Shown piece after piece: positions 27,800 to 35,282 of a stretch of 64,000 nucleotides of DNA (position 1 is its first letter; each line of letters starts with the position of its first letter). The stretch is from Capilliphycus salinus (GTDB taxonomy: Bacteria; Cyanobacteriota; Cyanobacteriia; Cyanobacteriales; Microcoleaceae): contig NZ_CP178543.1 in the NCBI RefSeq assembly GCF_047276495.1, positions 2,604,001-2,668,000 of the forward strand, in the 5' to 3' direction. Below the pieces are notes generated by a model. It ran no database searches. It saw only the letters and a program-made list of their open reading frames with translations, and had not been told where the DNA came from. Both the position numbers and the translations under genes were made by a program.

Positions 27800-27849
27800 T
27801 CAAACCTATCCAAAATTACCCAAATCTAGGCAGAGTTGGATGGGTTTGA
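27800..27849. terminator. hairpin after apcC (terminator or IS-end stem)
   Basis: TCAAACCTATCCAA and TTGGATGGGTTTGA pair over 13 of 14 positions, followed by TGTTTTCTT on the plus strand. It may terminate apcABC; its position just past the 3' end of tnpB also fits a transposon-end hairpin. Confidence 0.5.
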
Positions 27850-27859
27850 TGTTTTCTTC

Positions 27860-29002
27860 CTACTTCATCTCGGAAGTGTCGGCACTGTCCGATCCATAGG
27901 CTGACACGGGCAAGCTGCCCGCCAATGCCGCTAAATTTCTAGCAGCATTTAGATCGCGATCGCATTGAAAACCGCATTTTTGGCAGTGATAAACCCGTGC
28001 TTGTAACGGCATCATCTCTTTGAGATGACCGCAGTTAGAGCATCTTTTTGTTGAAGGTTCCCAACGAGAAACAACAATCAACTCCGAGCCGTACAGTTCA
28101 CATTTGTATTCGAGTTGGCGGCGAAATTCGTAAAAACCCATATCGCAAATTGCTTTGGCTAACTTTCGGTTTGCCATCAATCCCTTCACGTTTAAGTTTT
28201 CAATCACTATCCGGCTGTGGTTTTTGGCTAGATATGTAGTAAGTTTGTGCAACGTATCTTTGCGGATATTAGCGATCTTCTGGTGCAGTTTGGCTATCTT
28301 GAGTTGGGCTTTTTTCCAATTAGCAGAACCCATCAACTTGCGACGATTCAACCATTGCAAGCGCGACAGTTTTGATTCGAGTTTGCGGTAAGATTTGGCT
28401 CCCTCAAAGACTTCTGAAGTTGACAAGGTAGCCAGGGATTTTACACCCAGGTCTACGCCAACAACATCGACGGTTTTCGGCGTAAGATCGGGTGAGGTTT
28501 CAAAACTCAAACTGACAAACCACCTATCCGCCTTTCGAGAGACTGTGACCGACTTGGGTTTGATATTGTGGGGTAGTCGTTCAAAAGTTCTCACCCAACC
28601 GATGCGGGGAAGTTTAACCCTAAAAGGTTCTAGTTTGATTGAACCGTCGAGAGTGAAACTGTCATCTCTACCCTTCTTTTTAAACCGGGGCTGTTTTGAG
28701 ATTTTTTTGAAGCACCGCCGCCATGCAAGTGCCAGATTTCTCAGCGCATTTTGAGGGGCGGATTTTGATGATTCGTAATACCACTGATTTTCCGGTTTGA
28801 CCAACGCCACTAACCACTTGTGCAAGTCAATTCCGGTGGGGAATTTGATTTTGTTATCCGGATTGGTTTTGTTATGTTCTAGAATACCCAGGGTAATACC
28901 TAGCCCCCAATTCCACGCATGGCGAGCGATGCCTGCATGACGGGCGAATGAGGAACGCTGTCTATTGTTTGGATTGAGTTCGGTCTTAAATCCTATTCTC
29001 AT
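27860..29002 (-). CDS. tnpB: RNA-guided endonuclease TnpB family (IS200/IS605, solo)
   Basis: 380 residues, apparently intact. RuvC-like site: Asp in VGVDLGVKSLATLS, Glu in IVIENLNVKG, Asp in CDRDLNAARNLAA; zinc ribbon CSNCGHLKEM and CQKCGFQC. TnpB uses an RNA made from the element's 3' end to cut DNA and help keep the transposon. No tnpA lies nearby, so it is a tnpB-only element whose mobility would need a TnpA elsewhere. It has landed 97 bp after apcC, oriented against the operon. Element ends were not defined. Confidence 0.93.
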   Translation of the reverse strand: MRIGFKTELNPNNRQRSSFARHAGIARHAWNWGLGITLGILEHNKTNPDNKIKFPTGIDLHKWLVALVKPENQWYYESSKSAPQNALRNLALAWRRCFKKISKQPRFKKKGRDDSFTLDGSIKLEPFRVKLPRIGWVRTFERLPHNIKPKSVTVSRKADRWFVSLSFETSPDLTPKTVDVVGVDLGVKSLATLSTSEVFEGAKSYRKLESKLSRLQWLNRRKLMGSANWKKAQLKIAKLHQKIANIRKDTLHKLTTYLAKNHSRIVIENLNVKGLMANRKLAKAICDMGFYEFRRQLEYKCELYGSELIVVSRWEPSTKRCSNCGHLKEMMPLQARVYHCQKCGFQCDRDLNAARNLAALAGSLPVSAYGSDSADTSEMK

Positions 29003-29245
29003 TTGAGGGAACGTTCAACTTCTGATCCCAATACAAATCTATTCAGACGACAATAATATCATGCTTGATGAGTAGACTTGAAAAGGTTCAATTAGATTTT
29101 AACGCTCTGTAACATTCCCCCTGTGGGTTTGGCGAGGGATGGGAAATGGGAAACTCTCAATTCTAATTTCTTTTGTGATTTCTTTTTGAGTTCCTCTCGT
29201 CAGCTATTATAAATGGGTGTAGCAGAACTAGGGCGGGAGATGGAG

Positions 29246-31672
29246 ATGAAAAATTGGGAATTTCTGCTTCAAAGAGAAGGAGATACAACTTGGCTACCTT
29301 TGGAAACTCCAGATGTGGAAATTCTAGAAGGACGTTATCGGGTTGTGGCTCGTTCCGGTTATCCGAACGCCAAAATCGAAGTTCGCATTACCCATCACGC
29401 TCTGGAGGAAACTCCCCCCGTTCGCCGCGTGCAAACTCGCACGACCAATACTTCGGGCGAAGGGTTAATGGTTGTCATTCCCTACACTCGCCTCAAGCCG
29501 GGAATTTGGGAACTGTCCTGTTCACCTCATCTTCAGGCGGCTCTCGTTAACAAGTCTTCTGAGAATTTGGTAAAGTTGCGGGTTCTCTCCAGTGACTCCG
29601 AACCGTTAGAAGAACCCTCAGATTTTAATCCGCCTCAGAGTTCCGACTCAGATGTGGAAACGGTTTCAGACTCCGACACCGAAGACGCGGTGACGATTTA
29701 TGATGCTGACGATCGCGATTTGGATGAAAATCAACACCCCGAGACAGCGACAACAGAAAAATCCATTGTTGAAATTATAGACGAACGCAACAGCACTTCA
29801 CAAACTCCACCCCCAGACGCTCAACCCGAACCCGAACCGGAATTAATCGTTATTGACTCGACTCAAACCGAGGAAACTGAACCCCCAGAGGAGTCACAGG
29901 AGTCATCATCTTCAGAAATTGCGATCGCGATTGATCAAAGTGAAACTCAACCCGAACCGGAATTAATCGATATAGACTCGACTCAAACCGAAGAAACTGA
30001 ACCTTCAGAGTCATCATCTCCAGAAATTGCGATCGCCGACGAACAGATCAAAGAACCTTCAGTTGAGATAGAATCCCTCAATGGAGATTCACCCCAACCC
30101 GTTACATCCGAGTCCCCCTCAGATGATCTCAGTGTTAATGTAGATGATATTCAACTCAAACTGCAACAAGATTCCTACGTCGCCAAACTCGGACAAGCCT
30201 TATTAATATCCGGACAGATCGAACCGGCGGAATCTTTAGAAGAATTAGAAGGTCAATCTCTAAAATCGAGTTTAGATCAACCTCAATTAAAAGTATACCT
30301 GCGCGATCCGCATAACTTCAATACTTTATTACAAGTTCAGCAAAAAATTTCCCTCGATACTCTCCCGACGCCTTTTTCATGTATCATTTATATACCCTTT
30401 CAATGCCAAACCCGCCTAATTTTGGGAGAAATCGTTATTTCCAGCGGGGGAGAATCCATTACAAACCATTCCTTTACCATCGCCACTCAAGTTGAACATC
30501 TTCTCACCGCCATTGGAGGAGAATTCACCAGCTTTGAGGAAATCGACATCAGCATCGAAGACGATCAACCCGACGAGGAAATCGAACCGAAAAATCGCTT
30601 AAAATTAATCGATCCTAACGCCCCACCCTCGCCAGAACCCCCGCCATCGGAACCCTATACACGCCGTCCCACCGTTCCCGTTACTCAAGCTAACCCTCAA
30701 ACTGCCAAAAAAGAAACAGCTTCGCCCCCATCATCCCTCGAACTCCCGAGTTTTGGTCATTTTATCTCAGACAATAGCACCCGACCCGTTGAGGAAGCAA
30801 AACCCACCCCAGAACAACCAACATCCGCTTCTGGAGAGGCGACAGATGCCGAAATTCTCACCCCAACCGATGAAACCTCACAAGAACCCGTAAACTCTCA
30901 AACGGACCCCGACGACAGCGGAGAAGCCCAGTTAGTCCCGGTTACGCCAGTCGATCCGGCTTTTCGAGCGTTGAACCTAGAAAATCGCTTTTGGTCCCGC
31001 TTAAACGCTTTAGCTCAAGATCAGGATTTGTCCCAATGGATGAAAAAAGCCAAACCCACACCTTTCCCCGACACCTCTTTTGTTCAAACTCGCCCCGATG
31101 ACTCGCCCAAACCATCCGCTCCCCCCCCACAAACCGAAGCCGAACCCCTATTTCCCCCTCTCGAAGAAGATTGGGAGTCTCAAGAAATTGTCGTCGATGA
31201 TGAACCGCAACCCGAGACAACCCCATCCTCTGCTAGTTCACAACCGAGCTTGCGATTATTAAGCTCTAATCCCAGATTATCTCCTTCTGAAGCCGCCAGC
31301 GCCCTATCAGAAGATGAACCGATCCCTCCTCCCATTTTAGAAGTGATCGATTCCGAAATAATTGCCGGTCGAACCGTAAAAGTTCGCGTGTGTATGAGCG
31401 ACAATTTACCGCGAATTTATGTAAAAATATGGGTGTACGATCGCCAGTCTCGCAGTATTGTAGACGGGCCACGCTGGTTAACCGAGTTTTCACCAAACGG
31501 TTTAAACCAGATTGAAACCACAGTGAACTTAGAGATTGCTTACGGCAGTTTAGAGGTTCAATTTGAGGCGATCGCCGTTGAGATGCAGACTCAACGAGAA
31601 AGTCATAAAGTGATTGTCGAACGTTCTGTAGTTCCTCCTGCGGCTCCCACTTTGCCTTTAGATGAGGAATGA
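29246..31672 (+). CDS. large acidic, mostly disordered cyanobacterial protein of unknown function
   Basis: 808 residues from ATG 29246 (GGGAG 6 nt upstream; ATG 29213 is in frame but poorer). N-terminal ~110 residues look beta-rich (WEFLLQREGDTTWLPLE; LMVVIPYTRLKPGIWELSC). A long Glu/Ser/Pro/Thr-rich tract follows with a duplicated PEPELI-IDSTQTEETEP segment. A second folded region sits at about 310-430 (SYVAKLGQALLISGQIE; VYLRDPHNFNTLL; TRLILGEIVISSGGES), more disorder, then a C-terminal beta domain (KVRVCMSDNLPRIYVKIWVYD). No catalytic motif seen. Family not recognised; a scaffold or surface role is only a guess. Confidence 0.75.
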   Translation: MKNWEFLLQREGDTTWLPLETPDVEILEGRYRVVARSGYPNAKIEVRITHHALEETPPVRRVQTRTTNTSGEGLMVVIPYTRLKPGIWELSCSPHLQAALVNKSSENLVKLRVLSSDSEPLEEPSDFNPPQSSDSDVETVSDSDTEDAVTIYDADDRDLDENQHPETATTEKSIVEIIDERNSTSQTPPPDAQPEPEPELIVIDSTQTEETEPPEESQESSSSEIAIAIDQSETQPEPELIDIDSTQTEETEPSESSSPEIAIADEQIKEPSVEIESLNGDSPQPVTSESPSDDLSVNVDDIQLKLQQDSYVAKLGQALLISGQIEPAESLEELEGQSLKSSLDQPQLKVYLRDPHNFNTLLQVQQKISLDTLPTPFSCIIYIPFQCQTRLILGEIVISSGGESITNHSFTIATQVEHLLTAIGGEFTSFEEIDISIEDDQPDEEIEPKNRLKLIDPNAPPSPEPPPSEPYTRRPTVPVTQANPQTAKKETASPPSSLELPSFGHFISDNSTRPVEEAKPTPEQPTSASGEATDAEILTPTDETSQEPVNSQTDPDDSGEAQLVPVTPVDPAFRALNLENRFWSRLNALAQDQDLSQWMKKAKPTPFPDTSFVQTRPDDSPKPSAPPPQTEAEPLFPPLEEDWESQEIVVDDEPQPETTPSSASSQPSLRLLSSNPRLSPSEAASALSEDEPIPPPILEVIDSEIIAGRTVKVRVCMSDNLPRIYVKIWVYDRQSRSIVDGPRWLTEFSPNGLNQIETTVNLEIAYGSLEVQFEAIAVEMQTQRESHKVIVERSVVPPAAPTLPLDEE

Positions 31673-31709
31673 GTCGATCAAAAGACATTGACAATTCCTA
31701 ATTGATATA

Positions 31710-31749
31710 GACAGAAATTCTTATGGGTTTAGCCAGAGATATTTCTGTC
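31710..31749. other. 9-bp perfect inverted repeat
   Basis: GACAGAAAT and ATTTCTGTC flank a 22-nt loop in the 351-bp gap 31673-32023 before hsp20. No CIRCE element (TTAGCACTC repeats) is seen here. Confidence 0.4.
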
Positions 31750-31758
31750 AAATCGTAA

Positions 31759-31794
31759 GAGAGTTTTAACTTGATAAACTCTCAGGGTTTTGTT
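31759..31794 (+). terminator. probable terminator downstream of the acidic protein gene
   Basis: GAGAGTTT and AAACTCTC pair around a 9-nt loop, followed by AGGGTTTTGTTATT. Confidence 0.5.
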
Positions 31795-32023
31795 ATTGAT
31801 CGGACTCAACCTCATGGGGATTTTCAAAAGGGGTTTCTAGTAGAGGTTTTCCGCGCATTTTGATGGGCGGAGGTCAGGGTTTTTTAGACAAAGTTACTTG
31901 AATGTCTTTCTCATCTGCTTGAGTCATTTCAAGGAGAGAACGGACTAAAATTGAACTGAAATTAATTTTAATCAATCTCACTTTTGCAGTTAACATTGAA
32001 CTTTTTTGAGGAGTTTAAAAATC

Positions 32024-32449
32024 ATGGTACTCACCCACTATCAATCCTTTCAAGACCTAGAAAATATTGATCGTCAGGTCGATCAAGTATTTAATGAAGC
32101 CGAACTTGGAGGAAATAGTAATTTTCAAAGTCCGGCGATTCAGTTGCAGGAAACAGAAGATGAGATTGTGATCAAAGCAATTTTACCGACTTTAGAAGAA
32201 AACAGTTTAGAAATGCAAGTTACCCGAGAATCCATTGTACTTTCGGGAAACTTATATTATCCTAAACAAACAATAGAATCGCCCCCTGAGACTGCAAAAT
32301 TCCAAAAATTTCGGAAAGTGATCGCCCTTCCCCAAGCGATCGTTCGTCAAGGTATAACCTCCAACTACTTTAATGGAATTTTGACCTTGATTTTACCAAA
32401 AGCGGTTGAATCTGCCAACAATTCTCAATCCTATAGCGGTGTCAATTAA
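32024..32449 (+). CDS. small heat shock protein, Hsp20 family
   Basis: 141 residues with an alpha-crystallin domain: PAIQLQETEDEIVIKAILP, QVTRESIVLSGNL, KFRKVIALPQAI and the terminal strand YFNGILTLILPK. These ATP-independent chaperones hold unfolding proteins, and in cyanobacteria guard phycobilisomes and membranes. ATG 32024 is used because GAGGAG lies 10 nt upstream; a TTG at 32006 falls inside that ribosome binding site. Its own terminator follows, so it is monocistronic. Confidence 0.93.
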   Translation: MVLTHYQSFQDLENIDRQVDQVFNEAELGGNSNFQSPAIQLQETEDEIVIKAILPTLEENSLEMQVTRESIVLSGNLYYPKQTIESPPETAKFQKFRKVIALPQAIVRQGITSNYFNGILTLILPKAVESANNSQSYSGVN

Positions 32450-32501
32450 ATTGCATCAACGTCTAGATATATAACCGTTAAAACCATCAAAAATTAGCTG
32501 T

Positions 32502-32534
32502 AATCCCGTTAAGTTCGTTAACGGGATTTTTTTT
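32502..32534 (+). terminator. intrinsic terminator of hsp20
   Basis: ATCCCGTTAA/TTAACGGGAT stem with GTTCG loop followed by eight T residues. Confidence 0.9.
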
Positions 32535-32700
32535 AATTATATGCGTTGGCGATCGCCTTCAAAAGTTCAATATTTGCAGAAGAAGCCGATCGGGGGAGCG
32601 GGGGAAACGGAAGAAGCAAAAGAAATCAGAAAAATGTCCAGATGATTATTTTTGGACTTTTATAAAAAAATACTCTATGAACAACCACTTGATCATTTTA

Positions 32701-32728
32701 ACCGGATCTCGAACAGACTTTCTGTATT
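32701..32728 (+). promoter_or_regulatory. possible DIF-like promoter of the RGSGR peptide gene
   Basis: ACCGGA, one base off the TCCGGA motif found at -35 of developmentally induced cyanobacterial genes, is followed after 16 nt by TGTATT as a weak -10. This would give a start about 25 nt before ATG 32760. Weak by itself. Confidence 0.25.
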
Positions 32729-32759
32729 AGAGAGTGGACACACTCATACGGATACAGTT

Positions 32760-32921
32760 ATGCGCTTCTACACTTTCATCTTATTATTCAGTTTCCTTTC
32801 ATTTCTGGCGACTGATGCAATAAAAAGTATCAAAGCCGCATCATTTTTGCTCGTTCAAGAAACCGGTGAGGTTAGCTGCACGAACAATTGTAACGATCCT
32901 AATCGCGGGAGTGGACGCTAA
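32760..32921 (+). CDS. patX: PatX-like secreted peptide precursor ending in RGSGR
   Basis: 53 residues from ATG 32760. A hydrophobic signal-like segment (MRFYTFILLFSFLSFLATDA) is followed by a short hydrophilic tail, CTNNCNDPNRGSGR, then the stop. The exact C-terminal pentapeptide RGSGR is the active part of PatS and the PatX family, which bind HetR and inhibit differentiation in filamentous cyanobacteria; PatX members have just this layout, a signal peptide plus C-terminal RG(S/T)GR. The frame runs upstream to 32652, but the shorter start gives a proper signal peptide. A second peptide of similar layout follows 134 bp downstream. hetR is not in this window. Confidence 0.7.
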   Translation: MRFYTFILLFSFLSFLATDAIKSIKAASFLLVQETGEVSCTNNCNDPNRGSGR

Positions 32922-33055
32922 TCTTCAACTGTGTTAATAAAATTCAGCCAAGAGAGGTTTGTTGGAGCGGATCGAGGAACAAATTTTCAGATATTTCCTG
33001 ATCAAACAACGAAGTAACTGAACTCAGAAGTGACCCCCTTAGCCCAGGTTAAACC

Positions 33056-33289
33056 ATGCTAAAACCCCTGTTACTCTCTGTTTTTAGCTTGCTATATTCC
33101 GGCTTATTCACTTCTTCGTCACTGTTGGAAAACAATCTTTCTGCTCAGTTGAACTTCAGCAACCAACTTCAAACGCTTCAAGCTCAATCCGAGTTTTCGG
33201 GGTTGATATTCTTAAACGGCGACGAACAAAATACAGAAGATGGTGAATCTGATGCCAGTCGAGGTGATACTCGTCGAACTTCATCCTAG
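33056..33289 (+). CDS. second small secreted peptide, divergent PatX-like (RGDTRR)
   Basis: 77 residues. Signal-like N-terminus (LKPLLLSVFSLLYSGLF), possible cleavage near LSAQ, then an acidic stretch (GDEQNTEDGESDAS) and the end SRGDTRRTSS. RGDTRR resembles the RGTGRR-type ends of some PatX proteins but is not an exact pentapeptide. Placed in tandem after the RGSGR peptide, same strand and similar design, it may be a diverged second signal or a decayed copy. Coding status is supported by the signal peptide, not by homology. Confidence 0.5.
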   Translation: MLKPLLLSVFSLLYSGLFTSSSLLENNLSAQLNFSNQLQTLQAQSEFSGLIFLNGDEQNTEDGESDASRGDTRRTSS

Positions 33290-33442
33290 TTTTTATAGAA
33301 ACGAGGCGTATTTGTTCAATCACCTGTACTTAACCTCTCAACCTACCAACACACAATACCAGTCAAATAAACATTACCCGGAATTCCTCGGTAGGAATTC
33401 CGATATTTTTTTCAGACGGATCAAATACCTATCAAAAAGCCA

Positions 33443-34840
33443 TTAAGAAACTTCCCCCCCAACAACCACATTGCGAATTCTCAAACTCGGCCCCCCGCAA
33501 CCCACAGGTAAACCATTTTGTCCGCCTTTTCCACAACCGCCCGACTCATCCCAATAAAAATCATTCCCAATCCCTTCAATATCGGCTAAAGTCGTAAACA
33601 CATTCCCCGATAACGTCACATCTCGCACCGGTTCGGCCAGCTTTCCATTGCGAATCATCCAAGCCTCCCCCGCACTAAACGTAAACATTTCCCCGTTGGT
33701 CATTCCCCCCAACCAATTTCGCGCATAAACCCCTTCCTTAATTTCACTAAATAAATCCTCAACCGCAGTCTCTCCCCGTTCGATCCAGGTATTCGTCATC
33801 CGCACCAAAGGGGGATAATGATAATTCAAACAGCGAGCATTTCCGGTGGGAGTTTCTCCTAACTTCCCTGCGGTTTCCCGAGAGTGCAGACGCCCGACTA
33901 ACGCCCCATCTTGAATTAACTGCGTTGTGGTTGCGGGTGTTCCTTCATCATCGTAGAAATAACTTCCCCGATGTCCAACCGGCGCCGCACCATCAAAAAT
34001 TTGCAGGTTTTTCGGCCCAAACTGACGCCCGATGGTCATTACTTCCAATAAATCAGGATTTTCATAGGTCATATCCGCTTCCGAAAGATGACCAAAGGCT
34101 TCGTGAACAAACAAACCGGTTAAAATCGGATCGATCACCACCGTGTAGGTATTTCCCTTAACCGGAGGCAAATCGAGGGAATTAACCGCCCGTTGCGCCG
34201 CACTGCGAACTTGATCGTCGAGGTTCGTTAAATCTTCGTAGGCGCTGCGCGATCCGGTGGTTTCCCGTCCCGTTTGTACGGTTTCCCCGTTGCGGGCGGT
34301 GGCGGCGAAGCGCATTTCCATATCTACCCAACCTTGTTCGAGTAAAGTCCCTTCAGAAGTCGCTAAAAGAATGCGTTGGGTGCTGTCGCTGTAACGAACC
34401 GAAATTGTGGTAATTCGGGGGTCAACACTCCGCAAAATATGACCGTAGCGATCGCAAAGTTCTTTTTTGTCCGCCAGGGGAACTTGACGCGGATCGGTTC
34501 CGGTTAACGGTAAAATCCGAGTTTCCTGTACAATGGGAATCGGCGCGAGTAGGGTTTCTTCTTCTCCGATCAGTTTCGCCGCAGTGATCGCTTCACGAAT
34601 GCGTTCTTCTAGCCCTGTGAGCCGGTTAAAACTGGCAAAACCCCAACCGCCTTTGTGACAGGCGCGAACTTGTCCGCCAATAGAAAGGCCTTCGCTGAGG
34701 GTTTCAATGCGATCGCCTCTGAGTAAAATATCGGTTTCTTCGGCTTCTTCGACTCGAATTGCTAAATAATCAACTTGTGAACGGTAGCGCTCGATTAAAT
34801 CAGCCAGTAAGTTTTTCAGGTCCGTGAGCAAGGTTGGCAT
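33443..34840 (-). CDS. tldD: metalloprotease TldD
   Basis: 465 residues. Zinc site HEAFGH at 246-251, plus ARCLNYHYPPLVRMTNTWIE and GGMTNGEMFTFSAGEAWMI in the C-terminal barrel. TldD works with TldE/PmbA to degrade unfolded or modified peptides and to mature some peptide toxins and cofactor precursors. The partner is not in this window. Located next to two small secreted peptide genes on the opposite strand, convergent with them; a link in peptide processing is possible but not shown. Confidence 0.95.
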   Translation of the reverse strand: MPTLLTDLKNLLADLIERYRSQVDYLAIRVEEAEETDILLRGDRIETLSEGLSIGGQVRACHKGGWGFASFNRLTGLEERIREAITAAKLIGEEETLLAPIPIVQETRILPLTGTDPRQVPLADKKELCDRYGHILRSVDPRITTISVRYSDSTQRILLATSEGTLLEQGWVDMEMRFAATARNGETVQTGRETTGSRSAYEDLTNLDDQVRSAAQRAVNSLDLPPVKGNTYTVVIDPILTGLFVHEAFGHLSEADMTYENPDLLEVMTIGRQFGPKNLQIFDGAAPVGHRGSYFYDDEGTPATTTQLIQDGALVGRLHSRETAGKLGETPTGNARCLNYHYPPLVRMTNTWIERGETAVEDLFSEIKEGVYARNWLGGMTNGEMFTFSAGEAWMIRNGKLAEPVRDVTLSGNVFTTLADIEGIGNDFYWDESGGCGKGGQNGLPVGCGGPSLRIRNVVVGGEVS

Positions 34841-34920
34841 AAATATTATTTTGCTGCAACGTTAACAGTATCTCTCTACTATTTTGTATCAGACTATGAG
34901 GGATAGAAGTTCAGCAGACA

Positions 34921-35070
34921 GTGACCTGTGACCTGTGACCTGTGACCTGTGACCTGTGACCAGTATCATGCTACGGATAACTGATAACTGATAACTGCCT
35001 ATTGCCTATTGCAAGAAGCGCCTATTGCCTCTTAACTGGTCACTGGTCACTGTTAACTGTTCACTGTAAA
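34921..35070. repeat. cluster of heptanucleotide tandem repeats (STRR-like)
   Basis: Four distinct period-7 arrays in one 442-bp gap (34841-35282): GTGACCT x6 (34921-34961), ATAACTG x3 (34976-34997), CCTATTG x2-3 (34998-35029) and CTGGTCA / CTGTTCA variants (35036-35066). No gene is seen in the gap. Confidence 0.8.
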
Positions 35071-35282
35071 AGCGGTGATTGCGACTAATTGGTTCGGTTC
35101 TACGAATCTCAAAGCCGTCAAGATCTCGGTATCCTAAGAGTCAGAGAGGATGCTAAAAATATTGAAAAATAGCGTCAAAGGTTCAGTCTTCCAACTTCTA
35201 TATTAAAAGTTTATATCGGGTAGGCTGGAACTGAGTTAAGTTAACGATGAAGTTTTTACAGTTTTGAGGTGAAAGGCGGAAA

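Noticed and set aside
31673..32023. CIRCE-type heat shock operator before hsp20
   Set aside because: No TTAGCACTC/GAGTGCTAA pair present; the inverted repeat there is different.
32652..32759. Longer N-terminus for the RGSGR peptide
   Set aside because: It would place 36 hydrophilic residues before the signal peptide; ATG 32760 gives a normal precursor.
34921..35066. Tandem short repeats considered as CRISPR or iteron origin
   Set aside because: Period is only 7 bp with no spacers, and no replication gene is nearby; fits STRR elements better.
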